Source: Opitutus sp. ER46
Lineage (GTDB): Bacteria > Verrucomicrobiota > Verrucomicrobiia > Opitutales > Opitutaceae
Assembly (NCBI RefSeq): GCF_003054705.1
Contig: NZ_QAYX01000022.1
Span: forward strand, 1-64,000
Length of the DNA: 64,000 nt
Direction of reading: 5' to 3'
Within the stretch, counting starts at the first letter, position 1. Each line of letters starts with the position of its first letter. Below the pieces are notes generated by a model. The model was not told the DNA's origin. It was given only the letters and a program-made list of their open reading frames with translations, and did no database searches. The position numbers were made by a program, and so were the translations under genes. Positions 52,848 to 61,525 of the stretch are shown in pieces.

Positions 52848-54632
52848 ATGCCGCTTGTGATCACGCCCTATGCACTCGGCTATGCCTTGGCCGGGCTGTT
52901 GGCGGTCGGCTTGCTGCTGGCGGCGCTGCGGCGCCGGCACCTGCCGGGAGCGCGTACGATCGCTTGGCTGTTGGCGGCGGTGGCCTGGTGGGCGCTGGCG
53001 GGGGCGGTGGAACTCGCGGCCGTCGAGCCGTCGACGAAAGTGCTCTGGTCGGCGATTTGCTACCCGGGCACCCTGACGGCGCCGGTCTTCCTGTTATGGT
53101 TTGCGCTCGAGACGCGGGGCCTCGGGCGGCTCCTGCAGCCGCGGTGGCGGGCGGCAATGCTGGCGGTGCCCGCGCTTACGACGACGCTCGCGGCGACCAA
53201 TGCGGCGCACCACTGGGTCTGGACGACGTTCGGGCCCGGGCCGTGGGGTACCAATACGATCGTCTATGGCCACGGGCCCGCGTTCTGGGTGGGCGCGGTG
53301 GGCTACTCCTACCTGTGCATGACGCTGGCGTCGCTCATCCTGCTTTCGGTGACGCTGCGCTTTTCCGAGCGGCATCGCTGGCGAATGCTGCTGGTGCTGG
53401 TCGGCATCTCGCTGCCGTGGCTGGGCAACTTCGCCTACGTGACGGGACTCGCGCCGGTGCCGATGGACTTGGCGCCGTTCACGCTGCTGGTTTCCGGCAC
53501 GGTTTTCCTCTGGGTGCTCGTGGGGTCGCGGTTGTCGGACCTGGTGCCGCTCGCGCGGATGCGTTTGATCGAGCACCTGTCGAACCCCGTCGTGGTGCTC
53601 GACGCCACAGACCGCGTGGCGGAGTTGAACCCGGCGGCGCGATGCTGGTTGGCCGACCTCGGGGGAGACGTGCATGCGGACCGGCTGGGAGCGCTCCTGC
53701 CGCGTGATCCCGCGTGGCGGCAACTGACCCAGGCGGGAGTGCGACGGAACGAGCTCGCGCCTGCCTCGGCCGGGGGCCGCACGTTCGAGTGGGAGTGGAT
53801 CGACCTGCTCAGCGAGGACGGCCGCCCAGCGGGCCGGTTGCTCATCGTCCGCGAGACCACGGCGCGCACGCAGGAGGAGACGCGGCGGCTGCAACTCGAG
53901 CGCCGGCTGTTGCGGGCCGAGAAGAACGAGAGCCTGGGCCTGTTTGCGGCCGGGGTGGCGCACGACTTTGACGCGTTGATGCACTCGCTGCTGCGGCGCC
54001 TTGAGTCGGCCGGGAACCGACTGGCCGGCGATGCGACGGCGACGCGGGAGATCCGCGAGGCGGAAGCGGCGGTGCGGCGGGCCGCGGAGCTGACGCGGCA
54101 GATCCTGCTGTATGCCGGCACCGAGCATGGGGAGCGGGCGCCGCTCGACGTGACGGCACCGGTGCGGGCCGCGGTCGCGCAGCAGCGGCGTGGAATCGAT
54201 CCGACAATTTCAGTGGAGTTTGCCGCGGCGGTGGGCGTGCCGCCGATCGAGGGCAACGCCGCCGAGATCGAGGCCCTGGCGACGAACCTGTTGCGCAATG
54301 CCGTCGAGGCCATCGACGTTCCCGGAGGGAGTGTCACCGTCCGGATCTGGGCGGAGACCATCGGCGCGGCCTTCGACCCGCTGATGCGCTGGGAGCAGGA
54401 GGAACCACACGGGCATTGCGTGTGCGTCGAAGTGTGCGACACCGGCCGTGGCATGGACGAGGCCACCCGCGCGCGGGTGTTCGAGCCCTTCTTTACCACG
54501 AAGCCCACGGGCCAGGGTATCGGGCTGGCCGCGGTCTGGGGTGTCGTGCGCAGCCACAACGGGTGGATTGGCATCGCGACGGCGCCCGGACTGGGCGCGC
54601 GCGTACGCGTGGCGTTCCCGGCGCTTGGGTAG
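52848..54632 (+). CDS. Sensor histidine kinase with N-terminal 7TM domain
   Basis: 594 residues from the ATG at 52848; a GTG at 52830 is an alternative. Seven or eight membrane segments form the 7TMR-HK sensor (1-230), followed by a PAS domain (240-345, NPVVVLDATDRVAELNPAAR), then a dimerisation/H-box region with GVAHDFDALMHSLL (phospho-acceptor His372) and an ATPase domain (N box LLRNAVEAID, G1 DTGRGMDE, G2 GQGIGLAAVWG). No adjacent response regulator; those at 24511, 26205 and 45949 are orphans. Confidence 0.9.
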   Translation: MPLVITPYALGYALAGLLAVGLLLAALRRRHLPGARTIAWLLAAVAWWALAGAVELAAVEPSTKVLWSAICYPGTLTAPVFLLWFALETRGLGRLLQPRWRAAMLAVPALTTTLAATNAAHHWVWTTFGPGPWGTNTIVYGHGPAFWVGAVGYSYLCMTLASLILLSVTLRFSERHRWRMLLVLVGISLPWLGNFAYVTGLAPVPMDLAPFTLLVSGTVFLWVLVGSRLSDLVPLARMRLIEHLSNPVVVLDATDRVAELNPAARCWLADLGGDVHADRLGALLPRDPAWRQLTQAGVRRNELAPASAGGRTFEWEWIDLLSEDGRPAGRLLIVRETTARTQEETRRLQLERRLLRAEKNESLGLFAAGVAHDFDALMHSLLRRLESAGNRLAGDATATREIREAEAAVRRAAELTRQILLYAGTEHGERAPLDVTAPVRAAVAQQRRGIDPTISVEFAAAVGVPPIEGNAAEIEALATNLLRNAVEAIDVPGGSVTVRIWAETIGAAFDPLMRWEQEEPHGHCVCVEVCDTGRGMDEATRARVFEPFFTTKPTGQGIGLAAVWGVVRSHNGWIGIATAPGLGARVRVAFPALG

Positions 54633-54707
54633 GGCCATGGGGTGGGCCCGGGGGAGCGTCGACGGCGCAACGCCGGGGCGGTCTCCTGCGTCTGGTCATC
54701 GGTACCT

Positions 54708-56102
54708 ATGCCGACTCCAGCTTCTACCCCTGCGCCGCGCCGTTGGCGTGCCGCCTTTTCGTTCCACGCCCTCGTGGCGCGCGTTGCCCTTGTGGTGCTG
54801 GGTTCGCTGCTGGCCCTGCCGGGTCGGGCGGCTGATGCGCTGGTCGCATTTCCGGGCGCGGAAGGGGGCGGGCGTCTGGCCAAGGGCGGGCGCGGCGGCG
54901 AAGTCTACGTGGTGACGAATCTGGAGGATGATGGGCCCGGGTCGTTGCGCGATGCGGTCAGCGCCGGCAACCGCACGGTGGTGTTCGCCGTTTCCGGCAC
55001 GATCCTGCTCAAGTCGGACCTGTTTGTCAGCCACTCGAATATCACAATCGCCGGCCAGACCGCCCCGGGAGACGGCATCTGCCTCCGTCGCTATCCGCTG
55101 CGGATCAAGGGGGCGAACGACGTCGTGGTGCGGTTCCTGCGGGTGCGTCCGGGCGACGAGGAGAAGAAGCCCGTGGACGGCATCGAGGTGAGCGAGGGCG
55201 CCAACATCATTCTGGATCACTGCTCGGTGAGTTGGTGGCTCGATGAAGGCATCAACACCTGGCATGGCGCCCGGGACGTGACGGTGCAGTGGTGCCTGAT
55301 CGCGGAGGGGCTGAATCGAAATATCCACTACGCGCCGCACGCCTTCGGGGCGAGTTGGGGCGGAAAAAACTCATCGTATCACCACAATCTCTTCGCGCAT
55401 TGCACCGCGCGGAATCCGAGCGTCGCGGGCAATAATCGCTACCGCACCGTGGGCATGGATCACCGGTGTTCGGTCATCTATAACTGGCAGCACCGCAGCT
55501 GTGACGGAAAGCCCGAGACCGTCAACGTGGTGAACAATTACTACAAGCCGGGCCCGGCCACGCAGCCGGAGGTCAGGCGCCGGGTGGCGCGCATCGACAA
55601 CGCGCGGCGCGGGTACGGGTTCGATTCGCGATGGTACATCGAAGGCAACGTCGTCGAGGGGGCGCCGGACGTGAGTGCCGACAACTGGAACGGCGGGGTG
55701 GACTTCGATGCGGGCACGAATGCCGCGGCGAACCGCAGTCGGGCGCCATTCCCCTTTACCCCTGTGACGACGCAATCGCCGGAGGAGGCGTACCGCCTGG
55801 TGCTGGCCCAGGTGGGGGCGAGGCTGCCGCGGCTGGATGCGCATGACCGACGCGTTTTGCGGGAAGTGGCGACGGGCACGGCGACCTTTGGCGATGGCAT
55901 CATCGACACCCAGAAGCAGACCGAAGGCTGGCCCGTCTTGAAGTCGGCGCCGGCGCCGGCGGACGCGGATCACGACGGCATGCCGGATGCGTGGGAGCAA
56001 GTCCGTGGGCTCAACCCACAGGACCCGGCGGACCGCAACGCGGTCGCCGCCAGCGGCTACACCCAGCTCGAGGAGTACCTGAACAGCCTCGTCACGCTGT
56101 AA
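54708..56102 (+). CDS. Secreted pectate lyase-like protein
   Basis: 464 residues from the ATG at 54708, with a signal peptide (ALVVLGSLLALPGRAADA). A parallel beta-helix with pectate-lyase features: AFPGAEGGGRLAKGGRGGEVY, GSLRDAVSAGNRTVVFAVSG, SNITIAGQTAPGDGI, then DHCSVSWWLDEGIN and the substrate Arg region. A calcium-binding DADHDGMPDAWEQ repeat sits near the end. Probable pectin degradation outside the cytoplasm. Confidence 0.85.
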   Translation: MPTPASTPAPRRWRAAFSFHALVARVALVVLGSLLALPGRAADALVAFPGAEGGGRLAKGGRGGEVYVVTNLEDDGPGSLRDAVSAGNRTVVFAVSGTILLKSDLFVSHSNITIAGQTAPGDGICLRRYPLRIKGANDVVVRFLRVRPGDEEKKPVDGIEVSEGANIILDHCSVSWWLDEGINTWHGARDVTVQWCLIAEGLNRNIHYAPHAFGASWGGKNSSYHHNLFAHCTARNPSVAGNNRYRTVGMDHRCSVIYNWQHRSCDGKPETVNVVNNYYKPGPATQPEVRRRVARIDNARRGYGFDSRWYIEGNVVEGAPDVSADNWNGGVDFDAGTNAAANRSRAPFPFTPVTTQSPEEAYRLVLAQVGARLPRLDAHDRRVLREVATGTATFGDGIIDTQKQTEGWPVLKSAPAPADADHDGMPDAWEQVRGLNPQDPADRNAVAASGYTQLEEYLNSLVTL

Positions 56103-56202
56103 GGTCTATCTGCGAGGGCCGACGCGTATCCTGTTTTCCGCGTCGTGCCTAAGCGACGTCGCGCACCGTGCCGCGGCAAAGGGAAGAGGCCGAGGCCCGG
56201 AG

Positions 56203-56691
56203 CTAAATATGCCGGGAGCCGGCGGAGGCGTCGGGCGAGAGGACGAACGTCCAGCCGCTTTTGTCGTCGACGAAGACGACCGTGGAAACCGGGGCGGCGG
56301 CATCCGTGGCGGGAGCCATGGCGACCGGCGCGGCGACGTTATGCGGGGCGCTGGCGGGCGCCTGATGACCGGGCGTCACGTACAGGCCGATGGCGACGGC
56401 GGCCGCGGCTGCGAGGGGCAGCGTCAGCCACGCCGCGAGCGAGCGGGTTGAGCGGGCGGGCTGCTCCGTGCGAATCCGGCGCCGGACCGCGTACCACTCC
56501 CGCTCGACGTCGGGCAGTGGCACGGTGGAGGCCTGCTCACGCCAGCCAGCAATCCCGGCGGTGAGTTGCGCCGCGAATTCCCGGCAGGCTGGGCAGGCAC
56601 CGAGATGCTCTGCCAAGGCGGCCCGCTGCGGTTCGGCGACCGCACCGTCGCGCGCGGCGACGATCTGAAGCTGGGCTTTCTGGCAGTTCAT
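56203..56691 (-). CDS. Anti-sigma factor with zinc-finger (ZAS) domain
   Basis: 162 residues. The ZAS motif is present as His29-x3-Cys33-x2-Cys36 (HLGACPAC), with an extra Cys3. One membrane segment (about 84-104) places the C-terminal part outside. It is the last gene of the ECF unit that begins at 58221, so it probably holds that sigma factor inactive. Confidence 0.82.
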   Translation of the reverse strand: MNCQKAQLQIVAARDGAVAEPQRAALAEHLGACPACREFAAQLTAGIAGWREQASTVPLPDVEREWYAVRRRIRTEQPARSTRSLAAWLTLPLAAAAAVAIGLYVTPGHQAPASAPHNVAAPVAMAPATDAAAPVSTVVFVDDKSGWTFVLSPDASAGSRHI

Positions 56692-56746
56692 GAGGAGGAG
56701 GGAAGACGACGACGGTGAACGTGAGTTTCGGTGTTAGGACGCCGGA

Positions 56747-57124
56747 TCAACCGTGGCGCCCGTCGCCGTGGCGATCATGGCCGCGGTCGTCATGCCGGTC
56801 GTACCGATCGTGGTGATAGCGCGGATGCTCGTCGGCGACCCAGACGCGGCGAGTGCGGTATTCCATGTGCGCCGGCTCCATCACCTGCACGAGGTGGCCC
56901 CATTGGTTGCGGGTGGTTACCCAGCGGGCGGGCACCCAGACGCGGACGTTGACGTCGCGCCAGTAGCCGCGGGGGCCGTAGTGCGGGCCGCCATAGACCG
57001 GGGCGGGAGCGTAGGTGGGCGAGCCAAAGTGGATGCTGCCGTTGACGCTAAGGCGATCGGCGCGGGCAACTGAGGCGGTGGCGAGGCCAGCGAGAGCGAG
57101 GAGGGCGAGAGAGAGGCGTTTCAT
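56747..57124 (-). CDS. Exported His-rich hypothetical protein
   Basis: 125 residues from the ATG at 57124, with a signal peptide (KRLSLALLALAGLATASVARA). The middle is Tyr/Gly/Pro-rich (GGPHYGPRGYWRDVNVRVWV), the tail is almost pure His/Asp/Arg/Gly (YHHDRYDRHDDRGHD). The tail could bind metal. Third gene of the ECF sigma operon. Confidence 0.65.
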   Translation of the reverse strand: MKRLSLALLALAGLATASVARADRLSVNGSIHFGSPTYAPAPVYGGPHYGPRGYWRDVNVRVWVPARWVTTRNQWGHLVQVMEPAHMEYRTRRVWVADEHPRYHHDRYDRHDDRGHDRHGDGRHG

Positions 57125-57217
57125 GGTGTCTCCTGGTTGATGTTTGCCCATGAGACGAATCGCGCGCGGTCCATATTCACTCGGGAAGAGGTGCTGTCGG
57201 AACGCCGTGGAACTCGG

Positions 57218-57628
57218 CTAGTTCGCCATGATGATGACACCGGAGACGCCGCCATTGCCCGCGGGGCCGCCCATAAAGACGGCGGGGCGCCCGGGAGAGA
57301 CGGTCACGACATTGCCATCGCGTTGCACGCGGACATTCCCGGCGTTGTCGCTCTCGAGCTTGACGCTGCCGCCACCCGGCAGGGAGAGGGAGGCGGAGCC
57401 CCCGCGCGCGACCGAGGCGGAGGACTCGCCCACGTATTTGAAGCTTTCGAACCGGAGGTTCCGGCGCAGGACGGCTTCATAGGGGGCGAGGCGCGGATCG
57501 GTGGCGCCGCGGTCGTTGGACGCGGTGAAGCCGATGGCGCGGACGGACGTGGCGCCGCCGGCGGCGTGGCTGGCGAGGGGCGTGAGGACCAACAGCAGAC
57601 CGGCGAGGATGGCTTGGACTAATCGCAT
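57218..57628 (-). CDS. Exported hypothetical protein in the ECF sigma operon
   Basis: 136 residues; the ATG overlaps the last 10 bases of the sigma gene. Signal peptide (RLVQAILAGLLLVLTPLASHAA). The mature part is beta-rich with Gly/Ser runs (SVARGGSASLSLPGGGSVKLE). Family not recognised. Perhaps an outer periplasmic target of the sigma factor. Confidence 0.6.
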   Translation of the reverse strand: MRLVQAILAGLLLVLTPLASHAAGGATSVRAIGFTASNDRGATDPRLAPYEAVLRRNLRFESFKYVGESSASVARGGSASLSLPGGGSVKLESDNAGNVRVQRDGNVVTVSPGRPAVFMGGPAGNGGVSGVIIMAN

Positions 57629-58221
57629 GGCAGTTCTCCTAGTTTTTGCGCCAGCATCCGGCGCGCATTGAAAAGACGGGACATAACGGTACCGCGGCGG
57701 ATCGAAAGCGAAGCCGCGATTTCGTCGTAGGAAAGTCCGCTGATTTCGCGCAGCGCGAGCACGGCGCGATGCTTGGGCGGAAGCGACTCGAGCGCACGTT
57801 CAAATCTCTCGTTTTGCTCCCGGCGCTCGGCTTCGTCGCGCGGCGTTTCGGTGACCGCGGGTTCGGGGGTGCGCGGGCCGGGCTGGTCGGAGTCGCCGTC
57901 GTCGGCGGAAAGGAAGGGAAGAAACCGATCGAGCCAACGCTTGCGGCCGCGGAGATGGTCGATGGCGCGCCGGACGGCAATGGGGTGCACCCAGGTGGAG
58001 AATTTGGCGTCGCCGCGAAACTTTGCGAGGTTGCGCCAGACGGTGAGCCAGACCTCCTGGCAGACGTCACGGGCGGCGTGTTCGTCGTGGATCACCGAGC
58101 AGACCAGGCGAAACACGGGTTCATAGTGGCTGCGCATCAGCACGCCGAAGGCCTCCTCGTCGCCGGCCTGGGCGCGGCGTAGAAGTTCGGGATCGTCGGG
58201 TATCTGGGTGGGCTCGGCCAC
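57619..58221 (-). CDS. ECF-subfamily RNA polymerase sigma factor
   Basis: 200 residues. Region 2 has DVCQEVWLTVWRNLAKFRGDAKFSTWVHPIAVRRAIDHLR. A linker of about 45 acidic residues follows. Region 4 is SLPPKHRAVLALREISGLSYDEIAASLSIRRGTVMSRLF. Likely target: extracytoplasmic stress or a cell-envelope signal. Its operon holds two exported proteins before the anti-sigma gene. Confidence 0.9.
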   Translation of the reverse strand: MAEPTQIPDDPELLRRAQAGDEEAFGVLMRSHYEPVFRLVCSVIHDEHAARDVCQEVWLTVWRNLAKFRGDAKFSTWVHPIAVRRAIDHLRGRKRWLDRFLPFLSADDGDSDQPGPRTPEPAVTETPRDEAERREQNERFERALESLPPKHRAVLALREISGLSYDEIAASLSIRRGTVMSRLFNARRMLAQKLGELPCD

Positions 58222-58415
58222 GTTGGGAGGCGGACGTCCGCCGGGAGGGAGGGTTTCGAAGATGGCTAGGTGCGAGTCAGGTGCAACGTTGTAGGACGCG
58301 CAAGGCAGGGCGGCTATTCGCAGTCAAGCGATTGGGGCCGAGACCCGAGCGCGCTTTTGCTTGGCGCGGCGATAATTGGCGATTTGCTCACCGTATCTCT
58401 GTTGTTCCACCGCCC

Positions 58416-59366
58416 ATGCGCCAAGCCCTGCAGGCACTGACTGACGAACTGCGCCGCCTCAAAAATGCCGGGGTGAAGAATGTCGCTGTGTCCGCGGAAA
58501 GCGTGGCGGCGTTGCGGCACGCGATGGAGTTGCATGGCTGTCTGGCGGACGCCGGGACGGGCGCTGCGTCTTCGGCGTCGGCCGAGGCCTCGCCGCCGAT
58601 CCGACCGATGGCCCCGCCCCCCAAGGCCTACGAACCTCCGGTGCTGCGGGCGCCGGAACCGGTGGTGCCGAAGGTCGCGACGCCCGCGCTGCCGGCACAA
58701 CCACCGCCTTTTTCGTTGCCGACGGGAGACAAGGCCGCGCGCTGGGCGGCATTGCGCGAGATCGTCCTGAACGATCCGATCTGCCGCGCCCAGGTCCGCC
58801 CGGGAAAGAAGGTGGTGCTCGGGGTCGGCACGCTCGACGCCAAGATCATGTTCGTTGGCGAGGCGCCCGGGGCGGAGGAGGAGATCCAGGGCGAGCCGTT
58901 CGTCGGCGCCGCAGGGCAGCTCCTGACCAAGATGATCCAGGCGATGGGGGTGAAGCGGGAGGAGGTCTATATTGGCAACATCATGAACTGGCGCCCGCAG
59001 TTGCCGGTTGCGCACGGTGGCGAGCAGGTGGGCAACCGGCCGCCGACCGAGGCGGAGATGCGGTACTGCCTGCCATACCTGCGCGCGCAAATCGAAGTCG
59101 TGAATCCCGACCTGCTGGTGGCGCTCGGCGCGACGGCGGCGCAGGGGCTGCTGGGCTTTGGCGCCTTCAAGACGCTCGGCGAAGTGCGCGGGCGCTGGCA
59201 TGAGTTTTCCGGGAAGCCGCTGATGGTGACTTACCATCCGAGCTACATCCTGCGTAACCAATCCAACCGCTCGAAGCGCATGATCTGGGAGGACCTGCTC
59301 AAGGTGATGGAGCGCGCGGGGCTGCCCATCTCGGCGCGGCAGCAGGGCTATTTTTTGGACAAATGA
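58416..59366 (+). CDS. Family 4/5-like uracil-DNA glycosylase
   Basis: 316 residues from the ATG at 58416; the first 120 residues are an Ala/Pro-rich, non-conserved extension. UDG motifs: GEAPGAEEE (residues 148-156) and HPSYILR near the end. It removes uracil from DNA. The Fe-S cluster Cys of family 4 are mostly missing: the position of the third ligand is Trp192 (NWRP), and only one Cys resembles the N-terminal pair. The stop overlaps the opgG start (ATGA), so a repair gene shares a transcript with glucan genes. Confidence 0.8.
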   Translation: MRQALQALTDELRRLKNAGVKNVAVSAESVAALRHAMELHGCLADAGTGAASSASAEASPPIRPMAPPPKAYEPPVLRAPEPVVPKVATPALPAQPPPFSLPTGDKAARWAALREIVLNDPICRAQVRPGKKVVLGVGTLDAKIMFVGEAPGAEEEIQGEPFVGAAGQLLTKMIQAMGVKREEVYIGNIMNWRPQLPVAHGGEQVGNRPPTEAEMRYCLPYLRAQIEVVNPDLLVALGATAAQGLLGFGAFKTLGEVRGRWHEFSGKPLMVTYHPSYILRNQSNRSKRMIWEDLLKVMERAGLPISARQQGYFLDK

Positions 59367-60859
59367 AACGCCTCCTCCTGTTTCTCCTGGCGGTCGGTGC
59401 CACGGTGCTCGCGCCGAGCGTGCGCGCGGCCGATGACATCTTCGATTTCGAGGTGTTGCGCTACCAGGCCAAGATGCTGGCGAACCGTCCGTACGCGCTC
59501 CCGCCGCCGGTGCCGGACTGGCTGCTCAAGCTGAGCTATGACCAGCACCGGCTCATCCAGTTCAACGCCGGCCGTTCGCTGTGGCGCCGCGAGGCGCTGC
59601 CGTTTCAGGTGCAGTTCTTCCATCCCGGCTACATCTTCAACCGTCAGGTCCGCGTGAATACGGTCGAGCGCCGGCACGTGCGGCCGGTGCCGTTTGACCG
59701 CGATTTCTTCAACTACGACACGCTCCAGGTTGGCGCGCTGCCGGCGAACATGGGCTTTGCCGGCGTGCGGCTGCTGTATCCGCTGAACCATCCGGGCGAC
59801 GAACTGGGCGTGTTCCTGGGGGCGAGCTACTTCCGCTTTCTTTGCGAGCGGGCGTTCTACGGCCTCTCGGCGCGCGGGCTCGCGCTCAATACCGGCGTGT
59901 CCGGCCCCGAGGAGTTCCCGGTCTTCACCGAGTTCTGGATCGAGCGTCCCACCGAGGACGCGAAGGTGCTGACGGTCTACGCGCTGCTCGACAGCCCGAG
60001 TGCGACGGGCGCGTTCCGCTTCGTCATCACGCCGGGGGCGGACACCGTGATGCATGTGCGCACCGCCATCTATTTTCGCGCGGACGTGGGGGTCGTGGGG
60101 ATGGCGCCGCTGACGAGCATGTTCTGGCGCGGGGAGAACGCGCCGCTGCCCACGCAGGATTTTCGCCCCGAGGTGCACGATTCCGACGGCCTGCAGCTCT
60201 TTACCGGCAGCGGCGAGTGGCTGTGGCGTCCGCTGCGCGCCGTGCGGGCACCGCACGTGGCGATGTTCGGCGACGAGAATCCGCGCGGCTTCGGCCTGAT
60301 GCAGCGCGACCGCAATTTCGAAAACTACCAGGACCTCGAGGCGCATTATCACCTCCGCCCAAGCGCATGGGTGGAGCCCGTGGGCAACTGGGGCCGCGGC
60401 GCGGTGCGCCTGCTCGAGCTGCCGACGGAGAACGAGTTCAACGACAACATCGTCGCCTGCTGGGTGCCGGAGAAGCTGCCGCCGCACGGCGAGGCGCTCC
60501 TGCTGGAGTATCGCCTGCACTGGTGCCTCGACCAGTTCCGGCCGCCGGCGGGACTCGTGATCGGAACCCGTCATGGCCACTCACCGAATGAGACGGGCCT
60601 GGAGCGCTTCGTCGTGGATTTCGATGGCACGTACCTGAGCAACCAGCGCGCCGATCCCGCGATCGAACCCGTGCTCACGGTGGGCGAGGGTGCCAAGCTC
60701 GTGCACTCGGCGTTGCACAAGAACATCTACAACGGGAGCTGGCGGGTGTCCTTCGCCTTGCAGCCCGACGGGACCGGGCGGCCGGTGGAGTTGCGGTGCT
60801 TCCTCCGGAAGCCGCCCCACGTGCTCACGGAGACCTGGTCGTACCTGTGGCAACCATGA
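59363..60859 (+). CDS. opgG: Osmoregulated periplasmic glucan biosynthesis protein OpgG
   Basis: 498 residues with a cleavable signal peptide (RLLLFLLAVGATVLAPSVRAA). Periplasmic protein needed to branch or release membrane-derived glucan after OpgH makes the backbone. Matches the MdoG fold: FDFEVLRYQAKMLANRPY, ESARGF-like NPRGFGLMQRDRNFENYQDLE, and the WVEPVGNWGRGAVRLLELPT segment. Full length. Its stop overlaps the next ATG. Confidence 0.93.
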   Translation: MKRLLLFLLAVGATVLAPSVRAADDIFDFEVLRYQAKMLANRPYALPPPVPDWLLKLSYDQHRLIQFNAGRSLWRREALPFQVQFFHPGYIFNRQVRVNTVERRHVRPVPFDRDFFNYDTLQVGALPANMGFAGVRLLYPLNHPGDELGVFLGASYFRFLCERAFYGLSARGLALNTGVSGPEEFPVFTEFWIERPTEDAKVLTVYALLDSPSATGAFRFVITPGADTVMHVRTAIYFRADVGVVGMAPLTSMFWRGENAPLPTQDFRPEVHDSDGLQLFTGSGEWLWRPLRAVRAPHVAMFGDENPRGFGLMQRDRNFENYQDLEAHYHLRPSAWVEPVGNWGRGAVRLLELPTENEFNDNIVACWVPEKLPPHGEALLLEYRLHWCLDQFRPPAGLVIGTRHGHSPNETGLERFVVDFDGTYLSNQRADPAIEPVLTVGEGAKLVHSALHKNIYNGSWRVSFALQPDGTGRPVELRCFLRKPPHVLTETWSYLWQP

Positions 60860-61515
60860 GCGGAGCCGACAGTTCCGGCGCGGCCGGTTCGGAGGCTGAC
60901 GCGGGTCCCGGTTGGGACGCCGTCGGTCTGGGCGGGGCGCTGGATACGCTGGCCGGCTTTCGGCCGAAGACGGGGAATATGGAGGCCTGGAATGCCGCCT
61001 ATGTGCGCGTTGAGGATTACCTGCGCGCCCATCGGATTCACAATCGGCTCCACCAGAGCCGTCTGATCCAGACGGTGCTCGAACGCGCGGCCCGCCGCCA
61101 CGAGGCCAACCCGGCGCTCAATCCGACCCAGCTCGCGGTCGAGGAATTGGAGCTCTGGATGCAGCGCTGGTTTACGTCGGTCCTCGGCGCGACGGAGAAC
61201 AGCGCGGACCGCGTCGCGGCGCAGGGGCGTCTCGCCATGCTGCTGTGCGATGGCCCGCAGAAATGGCCGTACGTGTTCCTGGATAACCGGACGCAGCCGA
61301 CCGATTTCGTGACGGCGATGCGGACCGGCGCGATTGACGCCGGCCCGGACATGTCGCTCTCGAGCATGGTGCCCCGGCCGATCGACCTTGGGCCCATCCC
61401 GGAGGCTGCGGGCGAGACCATCGAGCGCATCGAGGACTGGCCGATCGTGCGCACGCTGCTGCTGTGGCTCGTGTTTGCCGGCTGCCTGGCGGTCATCTTC
61501 CGCATGACCCGCTGA
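60856..61515 (+). CDS. Unknown tail-anchored protein between opgG and opgH
   Basis: 219 residues. The ATG overlaps the opgG stop (ATGA) and its stop is 10 bp before opgH. Mostly helical, with a single C-terminal membrane segment (TLLLWLVFAGCLAVIFRM), so the bulk faces the cytoplasm. No motif or family recognised. Placement inside the opg operon suggests a role with the OpgH synthase, for example regulating it. Confidence 0.7.
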   Translation: MSGADSSGAAGSEADAGPGWDAVGLGGALDTLAGFRPKTGNMEAWNAAYVRVEDYLRAHRIHNRLHQSRLIQTVLERAARRHEANPALNPTQLAVEELELWMQRWFTSVLGATENSADRVAAQGRLAMLLCDGPQKWPYVFLDNRTQPTDFVTAMRTGAIDAGPDMSLSSMVPRPIDLGPIPEAAGETIERIEDWPIVRTLLLWLVFAGCLAVIFRMTR

Positions 61516-61525
61516 ACCGCACGCC

